A stretch of DNA of 64,000 nucleotides from Diploscapter coronatus (GCA_964036155.1 OZ038423.1:16135249-16199248); one strand, 5' to 3'; shown: positions 23,516 through 37,403, counted from the stretch's first letter. Program-made: numbers and translations. Notes: generated from the sequence alone by a model not told the origin.

Positions 23516-24013
23516 CCAAAAATCGAAATGTTAGATGATGAGGGGTGGACAACAAGACAAAGGAGATTTTAGCAATCGAGTCGAGAATTTGAATGGAGAA
23601 GCGAACTTTGGAAATGCCTGTCCTGTTTCTTCACAAGAAGACGAAATTTCGAGCCCTGATGCTCAGAAAGGATAGAACATCTTCGAATTCTCGAGTTCGA
23701 TTGCAAAAACGGGGTAACTTTCAAAAATTCTCGATTCCAGAAAGTGTATCAAGATCGAATTTCCGTATGAATCATAAAACTCATGGAAAAGTAGCGTGCC
23801 TTGTGCGAGTGAGAAGTCGCCCAAAAACGGACGAGAGTCGGAGAGCGGGCGTACTGAACGGGGACGGCTCGAGGCCTGAAATGGGGAGGTTGATGATTAG
23901 TCGCACAACTATACACTATTTATGCCGAAACGGAACAGGAAGGTGGGAAAACGTGGTTCAGAATAAAATACGTCAAAGCTGACGAAAAATGACTGGAAGC
24001 GGAAAAGCAGGAC

Positions 24014-24483
24014 ACCGCGTTTCCCCGCTAACAGTCAAGGAAAGGAGCGTAGTGTTGAAGGGGCAGGGACGCAGAGTTGGCCCAAACGGAGGGCATTTAC
24101 GTTGTGAGCGTTTATTTTGCGGATAAACGCTCATACGACGAGCTCACTTTCGAACTCTTTCTCAATCTTCTTCTAATCTTTTTCGTAATTATCCTCATTT
24201 TCGGCACAATTTTGTGCATTTCATTCAAAAATTAACCAGTGTGAATGAAATTAATGACTTCCATAGCTTTTTTCTTGAAAAATGCACAAAATTGTGCCGA
24301 AAATGAGGATAATTACGAAAAAGATTAGAAGAAAATCGAGAAAGAGTTCACAACTGGGCTCGTCGTATGTTGATCCGCAAAATAACGCTCACAACGTTGA
24401 TGCCCTCCCTCCAAAAAAAACTCTGCGTCCCTGCCCCTTCAATACTACACTCCTTTCCTTGAGTGTTAGCGGGGAATCGCGGT
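24014..24483. repeat. Large palindrome, arms about 205 bp, between tars-1 and smc-4
   Basis: Left arm 24014-24221 and right arm 24279-24483 are near-perfect reverse complements around a 57-bp loop. Outer ends ACCGCG and CGCGGT, then CCCCGCTAAC / GTTAGCGGGG, GGGGCAGGGACGCAGAG / its complement, TTGTGAGCG words, and inner GGCACAATTTTGTGCATTT / its complement can all be paired by eye. The right arm has a few substitutions and a T-run where the left has TTGGCCC. It fills the divergent spacer, starting 625 bp from the tars-1 ATG and ending 198 bp before the smc-4 ATG. It is most likely a foldback transposon without coding capacity, and it may supply promoter sequence to both genes. Confidence 0.9.
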
Positions 24484-24681
24484 GAATCAACGAAAAATGA
24501 AAAATGGCGATTTTAAGTGGTGCATCTTGGGTGCATTTCAAGCTCTGTTATTGCGGGAATTTTGAATTTCCCTTTCTTCGATTTTCGCAATGTTCGGTGT
24601 TTTTTCGTGAATTCGTTTAATTTTGTTGATCCGAATCCTTCAGCGAATCAGCAGCAGCAGCAACCAGTCAGTGGATGAGCG

Positions 24682-27600
24682 ATGCCGCGCAAAGCGGCTG
24701 TAGTGCAGAACGAATCGGACGGGGACGCGGATGACTTCGACCTGCCTGACAGTCCTGGTTCGTCTTTTGCCTGTTTCAAACTTAACTTTATTTTCACTTT
24801 TCAGATGCGAGTGGCCCCAGCACCAAGAAGAAGAAGAAGTCGGCTCCCAAGCCTAAGCCATCCAAGCAGAGCACTTCCAAGGCGAAGAGCGGCGACAAGA
24901 GACCTACATCGGTCAGTGGACGTTTCTGAATGATTAGAGATTTGAAGCGAAAAACGAAATTTCTTTTCAACTAAACTAAAATAACTTTATTTTGATGTTC
25001 AGCAAATTTAGTATTCTCATGAAAATCCTACTTTCCAAAATGTACAGGGACATTTACCTTTAAAATTTAACGCATTCAGAGCCAAGCAAATGAGGATAAA
25101 GCTGCCTCGGATGATGGTGAAATGGACCTTGGCGAGGAGGAGTACGCTGCTCAGTATGAAGTCGAGGACTTGCTCAAAATGGTGGGAGAAGGTTCATTAA
25201 GACAAAAATAATCAAACTTAGACGATTCCTCCCCCTCCCAAGCCGATCATGGAATCGAACGGAACGGGCGAGAGACTGATGATCAAGAAGATCGTCGCCA
25301 TCAACTTCAAGTCCTACTACGGCAGACAAGAAATCGGTCCTTTCCATCAGGTATGAAGAGGGTTTTCGTTGCTTCAGACTAAAGAAGCTACCCAATCTTG
25401 TATGATAGAAATTAATCTCTCTAGAAAATATCATTCTCTACTTTGTTCATGTTCAAAAGCCAATGATCTACTTGCTCTCCAAAATTGTACTATCATGCTT
25501 CTCAAAAATAACCCGTACCCGCGAGACGAGTCTATTTTGCGGGGCAGTGTGAGTGCATGTCCAAAAATTAGACAATTTTGAGATCTGATTATGGATTTTG
25601 CGAAAATAACTGACATTTTAGAACTTCACCTCGATTGTGGGTCCGAACGGTTCTGGCAAGTCGAACGTGATCGACGCGATGCTGTTCGTTTTCGGCTACA
25701 AGTCCCGCAAGATCCGCTCCAAGAAGCTATCTGTGCTCATTCACAACTCCTCCAGACACCCCAACGTCGATTCCTGCACTGTCGAAGTTCACTTCCATAA
25801 GATTGTCGATGTGGTATGTTCATTCGCTATTTTTCTGGGCAGACCCTAGGAGAACGATCGTCAGAAGGCTTTTGCGACCTATCCTCAATTTATTATTTTT
25901 TTAAATTTCTCTATAAATTGAGTTAGGCAAAATTTTCGTTCCTGCGACCACCTCTACCCCCTGCATATTTTTCTCGTCTAACGAGAGTGCTCCTTAGGTC
26001 TGTCCTGGGGGAAGAGTTAATATTTTCAGGAACCGTTCGAGGAGCACAGATACAAAATTGTGAATGACTCCGAATACGTCGTCACCAGAACTGCTTACAA
26101 GAATAACAGCAGCAAGTACTGCTTGAATGGACATGTAAAATTGAACATTCCTTATGAAAATTACCTATGGTTTTCAGCATACGACATTCAAGCAGATCGG
26201 AGCGCGTCTTCGTCAGGATGGAATCGACCTCAAACACAATCGCTTCCTCATTCTTCAGGTAGACCGAATTTATGGCTATCAAGAAGTTATTGCTCTGCTT
26301 TTCGATAGAATTTATTTCGAAACAAACTCTTCCATTTGGATGCTTTCAAAACGCAGAATCAGATTCTATTTAAATCGTTCTGGCATGTTTCCTTGCAGTT
26401 GTCCATTTCAACCCACAATTTTAGGGTGAAGTTGAGCAGATTTCTTTGATGAAGCCGAAGGGCGTTGGGCCGAATGACGAGGGAATGCTCGAGTATCTCG
26501 AGGACATCATCGGAAGCAGCAGATTCAAGGCAGGCATCGAACTAATGACGGAGAAGATATTGAATGAATTGATGACTTGCTGAATTGCAGATCCCAATCG
26601 AGAAGTTCACGGAGAAGATGCAGCAGCTGACTCTGGAGCGTTCGCAGCAGACCACGAAGAAGAATGCGGCGGAAAAGGCAAAGAAGGATCTGGACGAGCC
26701 CGTCAAGGAGGTTCTCAGATACATCAGAATGGAGAACGATGTCATTCTCAAGAAGCAGAAGATCTACACCTTTGACAAGTAGAGCTTGAATTATCTCTTT
26801 CGATCAGAAACTTTTCTCATGTAAATCTGATGACACAGAAAGTTTTGTTTATTTTCTTCCTTATCAAACTTGCCAACGATTTGTAGAAATCGAAAAATTG
26901 TATCCCTTATTCGTTAAATTCCAGACTGAAGTACGAGGACAGAATTCCCGAAGCCCAGGCGAAGGCAGATGAAGTGCAGAAGGAGATCGACGAGGCGAAG
27001 GAGAGGAAGAAGCAGGTCCTCGAGGAAAGAGACTCCAAAGCTAAGGAGGAGAAGAATTTGGAGAAGTACAAAAGGCGGCTACAAAATAAAGCATAGCTTT
27101 AAATTGCAGAGAGAAAGATGATAAGATCAAAGAAAGGGACACGGTGAAGAAGCAGTTGAACAGCTTGGAAGCAAAGGAGGCGAAGAGGAAGAACGATCTG
27201 GAAAGGGTCAGGGCCGATCTGAAGAAGTCCGAGGATGCACTCAGCAAGGAGAATAAGAAGGCCAGTAATGATTTTCTAAAGCCGACTAATTTTGAAGATT
27301 TGAAGAAAAAACATAAATTTGAAAACGAATCAAACCTCTTAACGTTATTTTCATTGAAATTACAATTATCTTTGCCTGACAGCCCAATACTAATTATTTG
27401 TTTTCAGAAGAAAGATCTCGAAAATGCACCAGCCAAATCTGGAAAGAAGATCGAGGAATTGGAGAAGGAAGTGGTCGAGTTGGAGGAGAAGCAGAAAGTC
27501 AACCAAGAAGAGGTATGCTAATTTTAGAAATCCTAAAATGCAAAGTTTTCCCTGTTATTTCTTTCAATTTGCAGGAAGAAAAGAATCGTCCCGAATACGA

Positions 27601-30600
27601 GAAGAAGACCGAGAAGTTGCGAGAAGAAAGGGACACAATTGGAAAGGAACTCCTCGACAAGGACAAGACTGCTCGCGATGCTTCCAAAAATGTAAGAGCT
27701 TTTACATAAATACATTGACTGCCGATAGTTTTTTACACAACGTTAATTTTAACTAGGAATAACCCTTTTTCTGGATCATGTTGAACTGATTCATGTCAAA
27801 CTTGGCATACGATTATATAGCGTGACTTAAGATCTTCTAAAATTATGTCAGGTTTCAGTTAAATTAGTTCAATATAGCTATAAATAATCGACTCTAAAAT
27901 ATCGCTTGTGCCCAATCTTTTGATCGTTAATGTGACCTGATTTTGTATTTCAGCTGATGGTGGCTCAATCCGACAAGGCCAATCTTCTGTCTGCTGCAGA
28001 CAAGGAGAAGAACAGACTAGAGGAGTTGGAGAGCAAGTTGCAGGAGATCGAGGAAGAAATTGACCAGTATAAGAAGTAAGCTTTTGACATTTGTCAACTT
28101 GATTTTAATCTGAAAAGTTGGCTCTTTCTAAGTGTTACATGGTTGCAGTATTAGAAAGGCAACATTTTCCTGAACTGGTGATAATTGTTAGTCAATTATA
28201 AAATTATCCAACTATTCGATAGATGCAACTATGCAATCGTTCGAACGAGTAACGTTTCAGGAAGAAGCAAATCGCTGAAGACGGTCTGCCGAAATATGAG
28301 GACAATTTGCAGAAAGCCAGACAGGAATTGAACGATTCCAAGAAGACCATGGACGATGTCAATAATGAGGCACGCTGATTTTCTTTCGAATTATTTCTTT
28401 TTGCTCTTTCTACTAATTAGTGTTGATTCTGGAAATGGTATGAATTTTTGAGAACGACTTGAAATTCAAATATCTAGACTTAGGATTATTGGATAGGTAG
28501 AGTGTAGATTTGATTGAGAAAGGATGTCTTGTCATTTCAAAGTTGTTGTCAAAAATTCAGGCTATTTCCGAGTTGCCTATCAAAGTGTCGAACTGTCTTT
28601 TCATGCCCAATTCAATGACAAAAGAATAGCAGCTTCTTTTCTTTCAGATTGACCAAATCCATCAGAAAATCCACGATGCAGATGATGCTCTGCGGAATTT
28701 GACGCAGGGCAATGCCGTGGAGAAGTTGTTGAAGAAGATGAACAGCGATGGGGACATTGAATATTTCGGCAGATTGGTGAGAGAGTGAGGAATGGCTGAT
28801 TGAGGTGGATTGTTGCAGGGCGATTTGGTGTCGACCTCGCAGGAGTTCGACAAGGCCATCTCGAATGCAACCAACTGGGATGTGTATGTCGTTGCCACTC
28901 AGGGTCACGGAAAGAAAGTCATCACTGCCATTCAACAGGTTCGATTTCCCAGAATGATAAAAACCGAAACTGTTTGAAAATGGACGCGATATCCTGCTAC
29001 ATCTTTCATGATATTTTACAACCTAAGCTAACGAATTATTACCCAGTCCAATAACAATCGTTGAAACAATGCTTTTCCCTTCAGTCATGATAGAGAAATG
29101 TTCTCTAGTTTGGCGAGTTTTTATTATCTTGTTCAGCAAAGGCTGCCTCGCACGAACCTGATCACGATGGACGCTGTGAGAGATTTCGGAGCCAATTGCT
29201 ACCAGCCTGCCAATGATCAGTCAGTTTATTGCTCTATTTAGACAATTCTCATTCATCAAGCTGCAGGGTTGCCCCTCGTCTGTTCGACCTGCTCAAAATC
29301 TCCGACCCCAAGTTCAACAAAGTGGTCTACCAGTCGCTCAGGGAGATGCGTCTCTGCGACAATCTCAATGCTGCCAATCAGATCAAGAGCAACAACTCAA
29401 ACAAATACCGTTAGTTCTTTTTAGTTTATCACGATTTTTTAGGTTTTCTGAATTTCCTAAAATAGCTACAATTTTCCTAGTGAATCTCAAAAGATTTACT
29501 CCAAACATTCAGGTGACCTGGTCTTCGTCTCTCGCGAAGGCAACATGATCTACCCCAACTCGAAAATTGTCGGAGGTGGAAGACCTGTCACGTAGGAAAA
29601 ATCTGGATTTAATTCAAGCTTATTCGGCCTTTTCAGCAACAAAGTCGGTCACCGTTCTGTGGACAATCGTTCTGAAGCAGACCTGAGGAAGATCGTGAAT
29701 GAGCTAAAATCGGAGGAGGCAGACAAGAGAAGAGAGATCGATGCCATCAAAAACAAAATCAGACAAGTAAGCAATTTTCCTGACTGATTATTCTTCTCTA
29801 AACGAAATGTAAGATCACAAATTTGGAATCTTTACCCATCGAAAGAACGAAGAAGTTTATTTTAAAGAAATGTTGTTTCACGAACATAGATAGTTTGCCT
29901 ACTTCTTGTTCAAAAATGAAAATATTTGCATATTCAGCTGGATGGCTCTATTCACAGTTTGACTCGAGACATCGACAAATTGACGAACGATCTGAAGATG
30001 GCTGAGGATAGATTGAGGGTAGGAGATATGGATAATCAAGAATCTTTCTGACGAATAGTTTTAGATTACCGAAAGCAGCAGACAGAACATGCAGAAGCGA
30101 GTAGAGGAGCAGAGAAAGAGAGTGGGTGAAGTGGAGGTGGACCAGAAGGAGCTGGATGAGAAGAATAAGCAGATTGCTGATTTGGAGAAAGGTTGGTTGA
30201 TTGTTTGAACGATTTTTTCTTTTGAAAATTGGAATATGATTTCTATTACGAAAAATTATTTTATTTTGTTCCATTATTTGTTCGTTACCAATCACTTATT
30301 ATCATCACTGAACTCAATAGCTGAGTGAAAATGCTCAAACGAGCGTGATCTACTCGAATCCAATCTTTCCATTTCGTTCAATTCCAATTTTCCAACTTCT
30401 TATTATTGATCACTCTTAATTTTAACGTTTGAGTCCGCGACGACAAAGCGGCCATTTATGAAGAGGCGAATGACAGATTCAAGAAAGTGGAGGAGCAGAT
30501 CAAGAAGATCTACGATTCCCTCGTTGGGGTAGGGAATGCAAAGAATCGACAGATTGACAGGAAAGAATTCAGAACTTCAAAGTGGCGAAAGAGGCAGCTA

Positions 30601-33600
30601 TTGAGGAATTGAAGACCAAGAAGAAGGAAATCGCTAAGGAAAATGCTGCCATCGAATCATCGTCCAGAAATCTACAAAAGGTTAGATTTAGCTAGCTGAA
30701 TTTGAAAGACGTCATAAGCAATGTGAATTTACTTCTGATAAGGTTAGATCTTATGAATCTCGCCAAATTTTTCATTTGATCGATTATGAATTATGCAAAT
30801 TCAAGTCAAACTTCTTCTAGAGAATAATGAAGTGGAAAGAATTAAATCCTCAACCTTTCTAGTGCGAGAAGCGCATCGAACAGCTCGAAGGCGAAATCGA
30901 AAAGGCGCAGGAGGCGATTGAATTGCTGGACAAAGTGCAGAAGGACGATGGAGAAGGGGACGAATTGAAGGAGAAGGTTGAGCAGATCGAGGTAAGGCAG
31001 TTTCCGACTTTATTTGAGTGAGTTGTTTGTAGTATAAACAAATCTCTAGTATAGTTTAATTTTGATGAAAACTCAATAAGTTGAGAATGGATAATTTTGA
31101 AAATTCGTGACCTGTATAAATGCTTGAGAGGAGGAAGGCATTTCTCGATCTTTTTCAGATCACTTCTTAACCCTACTTACTTTTTCGCTAAGTAGCGAAT
31201 TGCGAAATTTCTAAACATAGTGAATGCAGAAAATTGCAAAAGCTCCATCACTTTTATTTTACATTTTAGAACGAGATCAAAGAGATCGATGGGAAGATCA
31301 AGCAGCTGCGCAGCACTGGCAGAGGATTCGATGACCAGGAGCTGGAATTGGACAAGCAGATGAAGGTAATATGCAATATCCGCAAAACGTGCAGAAGAGT
31401 CGTGATTATGAAAAATGTCTTTATGACCGCTTACCGTGAAGCAATTTTGCTCAAATTTTATGCACAGATTCTATCCATTCAAATGCAAATTCCTGCTTGC
31501 ATTTGATTCATAATAAGTAGGTGGTAAGCCAGAATGAATTCAACTTCATGACTGTTCCAAGGTTTTGACCATAAACGTAGGCAATTGAATAAATTTCAGG
31601 AACTGAAAGAGAAGCACGCCCACTACCTGGGCAAGATGCAGACTCTGCAAGGCAAAATAGCTGAAGTCGATAAGAAACTGAACGGACTCAAGTTCACAAT
31701 CATCAAGGACATGGATCTGCTGCCTGACGAGGTGAAGAGGGTCGACGACGGAGACGCAGAGCAGCTCAACGAGTCCATTCGGGAGGAGGCCGACTATGTC
31801 GCTTCTCAGCGGGTTGAGGTAGGTTTTTTATTGTTTTAACAGTGAAGATGCTGCCATGAAAGTTTCTTGTAAAGTTTACTCTATTTTTCAAGACTCAAAC
31901 TGAATTTGTCAATTTTGTAGAACTAGATTAACTTGTAAGGAGATCTTTATACGTTAGTTTCGATGAAATGGATTAAAATTCGTTGAATTTTATCTCTTCA
32001 ACATCGGAAATTTACAGGTGAAAGCTGAGCCGATCGACGTTGACATGGAAGAAGAAAATGAAGAGCAGCAAGATGAGGATGAAGGTCAGAGACGCGGACA
32101 GAGCAGTGGCAGAGGGGAGAGGGACGGAGACAGACCTGCTAGCAGAAAAGCAGCACAGGACGATGGAATGGAACAGAGAATGGCACTCAAACCTGCTGAT
32201 TTGGATAAGGTAAGAATGATGAGTTTTGCTAAAAGTAACTCAACTCAAATGAAAGAAACCATATGATGCAATCTATGGTTTATGCATGACGTCATTGACT
32301 CTAAAAATGACGCATCATATTGCAGAATAGTCGTTTGTCCTGTTTGTCCAAAATATATTTTTGAGAAGAGAAAATTTTGAAGGAAAAAGGATTGCGAAGT
32401 TTCAGATCCGTGCGATGACCATCGATGACTACCAGGATCTGAATGTGAAGTTGCAGCAGGAAGAGCAGAAAATCGCTGAAATCAAGAAGAATGTCGACTT
32501 CACCGTCCTCGATCAGTACAAAGAGAGGGTATGTTTGTCATTCAATTACTTGAAAACGAAAATACTGAATTCAGCTGGCCAAGTACCAGAAAGAAGTTGA
32601 AGTTCTGAGGGAAATCAGTAAGGTCTACAACGAGCACAACACGAGGCTGGATAAGTTCAAGACTGAACGGACTGAGGAGTTCATGGTTGGTTGAGAAGGA
32701 TGAAGTAACGATAAAACGCATTTGCTGCAGGCTGGTTTCGTGGCCATATCTCTTGCAGTGCGTGAAATGTACCAAATGATCACGATGGGAGGCGACGCGT
32801 CGCTCGAAGCCAAGGACACCATCGACCCTTTCAGTGAGGGCATTGTTTTCATGGTAGGTGATATTTCAACTCTGTTATGAAGAGACTTGTTGTCAATGTA
32901 TAATCTTCGAAAATGATCAATTTTCAAATCTCAAACGCCAAATTTGAGAAAGCACTTGCACTCTCTAGCTATATCAATGTTTTCATTCAACTTCATTTTT
33001 AGGTGCGTCCCCCTAACAAGTCCTGGAAGCAGATCGAGAATTTGTCCGGTGGAGAAAAGACCCTCTCTTCGTTGGCACTCGTTTTTGCTCTGCATCATTA
33101 CAGGTTGGAAATAGTTCCTAAACTAGAGGATTTATTTGTATATTCATTCATTCCTTTTCCAGACCAACTCCTCTGTACGTGATGGACGAAATCGATGCAG
33201 CGCTCGACTTCAGAAATGTCTCCATTATTGGCAGATACATTCTCGTATGAATTTCACTTATATTTTATAAAAACCGAACTTTTAGAACCGTACCAGCAAT
33301 GCCCAATTCATCGTGATCTCTCTCAGAAACAACATGTTCGAATTGGCACATCGACTCGTCGGCATTTACAAGGTTCGAATTTAACAATTATAAATTTGAG
33401 CACCAAATTATCAAGTAACTTGATGTGAAAAATAGCTTTGAATTTTTATATGACTAATAATTCAAACGAGATTATTTCATGTTTATGCCGAAAACTGTCA
33501 TTTATTTATTGATTTCCAGGTGGACGACTGCACAGAGAACTGCGCAATCGACCCCGCGATGATCAATAAGAAAGTGCAGAAGTACATGAGTGCGCTGGTT

Positions 33601-34607
33601 GAGGCTGGAATCGAGGCCAGGAAGGACGATTTCGTGCCTGCCTCGCAGAATCTGGAGCTGGAAGACATCGAACCGCAAAACACTTCTCAGGCGAGAATTT
33701 TGAATTTCATACGATATCAATTATTTTCTGAAAGGCTTAGTTCATAGTTCGCGAGCTTTTTATGTCTAGGCTATACTATTTTCCAGAAAAGCCCGCAAAC
33801 TATGAATAACCTCTTTGAATCACTTCAAATTTTGTTGGGAGGATTCATGTTTATTCCGTAAAGCTTGAAGTGAACCGTGATGCAGTCATTTTCTAGTGTA
33901 TTGGAGATCGCGAAAGAGTTATAAAATGGAGAAACTGACATAAAATATTTTTTTCATCACCAAGATTTTTAAACTCAGTTATATTTCATTAAAATCCAAA
34001 TCTCTCACAGTAAAATGAACATAATTGGCAAACTCTTAAATTCTGCACATCATATATTCATTCAATCAGTGTTATTCAGCATTCGAACTGGGAAGTGACA
34101 TTCGAAGGCGAGAAGGAGCAGCAGCCTGCAAGCAATCAACCTAAGATGCAGAGGAAGAACACTGCTACTGCTGCAGGAAAGAAGAGGAAGAATTCCAGTG
34201 ATAGAGATGAATCTGCCTCGCCTGCTCGCCCTAAGAAGGCCTGTTTTAATTTTTAGAAAATAATGACTATTTCTTGTTCTGCACTGAATTCGTTATGAAT
34301 TTCTACTAAAAATGAAACGTTTATTTCTTTCATAATGCAAATGATACATTGTTTACGAAGGAAAAATATTCCTTTCAAAATTTGAAATGAATTGAAGTTT
34401 AATAAATTCCAGGCCAAGAAACCGACAGCCAGCAAGCACAGGGACGAAGAAGAGGAGGACGATGAGTTTGAGATTGAGGAGGAAGAGGAAGAGGAGAAGA
34501 GGCCTGTGAGGAGAGGAAAACAGCCTGCCAAACAGAAGATGAGTGATGACGAGGTGAAGCAGCGATGCAGGACCAGAATCGATGACACTCCCTTCCACGA
34601 GATTTAA
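24682..34607 (+). CDS. smc-4: Condensin subunit SMC4
   Basis: Thirty-eight exons give about 1570 residues: 24682-24757, 24805-24911, 25080-25181, 25222-25350, 25622-25813, 26030-26134, 26178-26258, 26425-26529, 26591-26778, 26925-27065, 27110-27260, 27408-27512, 27575-27691, 27954-28075, 28261-28369, 28648-28776, 28819-28938, 29137-29219, 29267-29409, 29513-29591, 29637-29766, 29938-30018, 30065-30191, 30434-30528, 30573-30680, 30863-30991, 31270-31365, 31600-31818, 32018-32209, 32406-32528, 32575-32685, 32731-32853, 33003-33103, 33163-33244, 33286-33372, 33520-33690, 34080-34238, 34413-34607. ATPase for mitotic chromosome condensation. Walker A GPNGSGKS is at 145-152, followed by the SMC4-typical FGYKSRKIRSKKLSVLIHNS; then coiled coil, hinge near 640-770, second coiled coil, LSGGEKT near 1320, Walker B VMDEID near 1346-1351, and an acidic/basic tail. 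Five introns seem to use GC donors (26530, 27261, 28370, 33691, 34239). DPY-27 is a known paralogue, but this looks like canonical SMC4. Confidence 0.93.
25836..26010. repeat. Weak inverted-repeat element in smc-4 intron 5
   Basis: GGGCAGACCCTAGGAG at the left resembles the complement of the right end (CTCCTTAGGTCTGTCCTG). The 216-bp intron is much longer than its neighbours, and its excess is accounted for by this segment. Arms are short and diverged. Confidence 0.4.
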
Positions 34608-34935
34608 TTTAATCCGTTTTTCTTGTAACAATTCACTTCAAATTCACTTTCACCAGGTTCCATATGCATTGATAGCTGATTTCTTTCACTTTTTTGCAAG
34701 AATGCATCTTTTAAAAACTGAATGATTTTCGAAATTCATTTTTTTCTCTAAATTGTATTGTTTCATCATTTCTAGTTCTATTCTTTTGTATTCATACAGG
34801 AATTTTCATGCCAGAACCTTTTTTTTAATTGCTCTCTTGCAACGATCTCAATGCGCTTATTTTATCAGCAATTTATTGATGACTTCATGTATTAATTCAG
34901 TTTATCCTTCCGCTGGTGTGTCGATTTATGCACTG

Positions 34936-34941
34936 AATAAA
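34936..34941 (+). promoter_or_regulatory. Probable poly(A) signal of smc-4
   Basis: AATAAA about 330 bp after the smc-4 stop. The opposite-strand signal of the convergent lipase gene (TTTATT on +, 34970-34975) lies within 40 bp, so the two 3' ends may abut or overlap. Confidence 0.45.
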
Positions 34942-35046
34942 GTGTTACATGCGGTTTAGTTATGTACAGTTTATTACTCAATTCAATCAATGTTTTCATA
35001 TTTACGACAATTTTCATCTTTATCATCATTTTTCAATTCGATCGTT

Positions 35047-36871
35047 TCAATTCGGGATTTTCTTATCGTGAACGAATGTGTATTGATCGTCCGCTGCAAT
35101 TTCGCATTATTATTTAGTATCATCATTGTCTTCACTTTCGAGTTGAAAACAAATTTCATGCAAATTTTAGTGAATTCGATATAGAAGAATCTCATAGCTT
35201 TACCTGTAAGCTCTTTAGTTTCCATATGCGTGTAAACGTCATAGATTTTATGACCATCTTCAGTAGGAATTTGCGACGTAGGCCTCCCCCAAACTGAAAA
35301 AAATCATGTTAAAATATCTGTGCAAACTTTGCCCACCTATATCGTTGTACATGATCAAATCATCCACTGAAAATTTGAAAATCATTTTTATCAGAATACT
35401 TCTAAATTCTTACAATGCGACCATCCAGAGAATACGTAATCTGCTTCTTTGGTCTTATCAGCGTTCATATTCATCAAGAACTTGGAATATTGTACCTAAA
35501 ATTTATATTTTCTATCGGTTTGTAATTGAAAAATAGTACACTAGAGCACGGCCATGGCAGTGGTTGTGCTCCACAAGTCAGAATATTCAGACCGCACGAG
35601 TCTCCTGGCCAAAGACCATCCTAAATTCGAATTGAATTGGTTACTTTTACCCAATGGATATCTTACTTTATTATTGCAAGTAGCAGAGGCTATCTCCGAT
35701 CCTCCTTCGCAATTGCACAGTCCGAAATTGCCTCCCGACAAACCGAGATAGACCTCGACTTTGGAATTGAGGGGTGAACCAAGATTGCAGGAGCCTAAAT
35801 GTATTCTTGTTAAAATATAACGATTGTCAGCATTCATCTCACAAGACAAACAAAACAGGGCTAATCTTTATAATTTAATTCAGAACTGAGGCAACTTTGT
35901 TTCTTCTATGACATTTGTTTGATATTTTATAAAAGAACAACGTAATAACTACCCACCATCAGAAGCCTCATGATTGCCGCCCTTGATAATCTTTCTGCCG
36001 ATAGTGACTCCCATGGAGTGAGTGATCAGACTGACTTTATTAGCCTTTGTGTAAGCCAACACCGCTTCGAGGAATCGACGCATTCGTGTGAGCAGAGCAC
36101 AGCTGTGCGTTCTGAACTATTCACTTCTATGATAACTGATTGATAGGAAAGCGGATATTTCCAAATATTGAATAATTGAGGCTAAGTATAATATACATAA
36201 ATTTCGAATATACAAGGTGTGCATTGCGTAATTTTAAAATTGTTGTAAAAACCATTGTTAGACGTATTTAAATATCGTAATGTAGGATGTAAACAACGCA
36301 CTAATTTTCATTTTCATAAAGCATGCATTCTATTTATTATGTTTTAATTGATCTGTCCTCGACAATACCTCGTTCCAGCATTGAGGGGGTTTGTATCGCC
36401 CCAACTAGTCGCATACAGCTCGGCTTCGGTATAACCTTTCGTTAAGAAATACTGCAATACGACGATTTCAATGGTACGATGATTTGAAATCGCCTTACAT
36501 CAATCGTATTGTCCCACCCTGTTGCTGACGCCGAACTTTTCAAAGCACTATCCGAGTTTCCATGGATGAAAACGACCGGTGTGTTGGAAATCTAAAATAC
36601 AACCCTTTTCTCCATATCAACGATGAAGATCAGCTTTATTTCGGTTGAATTTAACCCCTTTCATAGTTTTGAAACTCACAGTATTAGCGCTGGCTGTTTT
36701 TCCTCCATAACTGCCCTGTGTGGAATGTTCGTCTGCCCTCACAAAATCGTCCTTATCATATCCATTTGATTTTAGCCAATCTTGGAAATCTTGCGTCAGA
36801 GGCCCCGTGATTGCAGCGAAAGAATATGATACGACGAGAATAGAGAATAGCGAATAGTTGAACAGGAACAT
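35047..36871 (-). CDS. Secreted class-2 (EstA-type) triacylglycerol lipase, nematode lips family
   Basis: Ten exons, 36871-36680, 36591-36499, 36451-36369, 36111-35957, 35794-35667, 35620-35540, 35495-35414, 35366-35337, 35293-35204 and 35093-35047, give 326 residues, the family's usual size. A signal peptide (about 1-20) targets the protein for secretion. The oxyanion-loop motif VVFIHGNSD is at 70-77, [20 protein letters not shown] and TSWGDTN follow, and the nucleophile is Ser155 in ITHSMGV (alpha/beta-hydrolase elbow). Several paired Cys residues ([24 protein letters not shown]) fit a secreted fold. It is expected to hydrolyse lipid esters in the gut lumen or extracellularly; the substrate is not deducible. 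All introns are GT-AG. It is convergent with smc-4 and downstream of the clhm gene on the same strand (533 bp apart). Confidence 0.9.
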
Positions 36872-37403
36872 GATGGTTTGAGATGTTTCAAACTGAATTA
36901 GAGAGATTGGAAGTTATTAATCGCTAAGAAATGTTGAAAATGAACTGCTGAACAGTAGATTTCTATGCCTTTTAAAGTGATCAAGAGACACACGAATTGA
37001 GCCGAATGAAATGGAAAGGGACAAGAAACAAGAAGACAGGACATTTCTTGAAGTCAGCCAAGAGAGGATTAGGCACTCGCCCAGCTGCATGTAGGCACTG
37101 ATAAGGACTTTTTCAACTCGAATAGATAACTCATTTTCCGACGCTTTTCATGATTTATACGCGTTGCTTCTATGTAATCGAGGAGAGAACATTCAAATGT
37201 AAGAAAATGTGAGAGAGGTTAGAAAGAATCACCGAGATCAATCATTGGTAATTGATAAGTGATAATTGAAAAATGATATGTAATAATTAATCTGTAGTCA
37301 GGGAATCATTTTTAACAGATTGCATATCAGAAATAAGGTGATATGATGCTAAAATTAAATAATTCCTAATAAGATTTTGATCTCTGATTCTCGAAGAATG
37401 TCG

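Noticed and set aside
23593..23982. 129-codon open frame (+) upstream of tars-1
   Set aside because: Composition is Arg/Ser-rich without family resemblance, no splice or leader context, and it lies in the antisense 5' flank of tars-1; read as a chance frame.
24282..24485. 67-codon open frame inside the palindrome
   Set aside because: It lies in a palindrome arm and loop and has no coding signature.
27261..27407. Retention of smc-4 intron 11 (frame stays open)
   Set aside because: The stretch is AT-rich, reads LLTLFSLKLQLSLPDSP-like, and would interrupt a coiled coil; the GC-AG intron fits better, though retention is possible.
28358..28369. Alternative GT donor for smc-4 exon 15
   Set aside because: GAT/gtcaat also keeps frame and would shorten the protein by four residues. 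I preferred the GC site by analogy with the other smc-4 introns, but this one is undecided.
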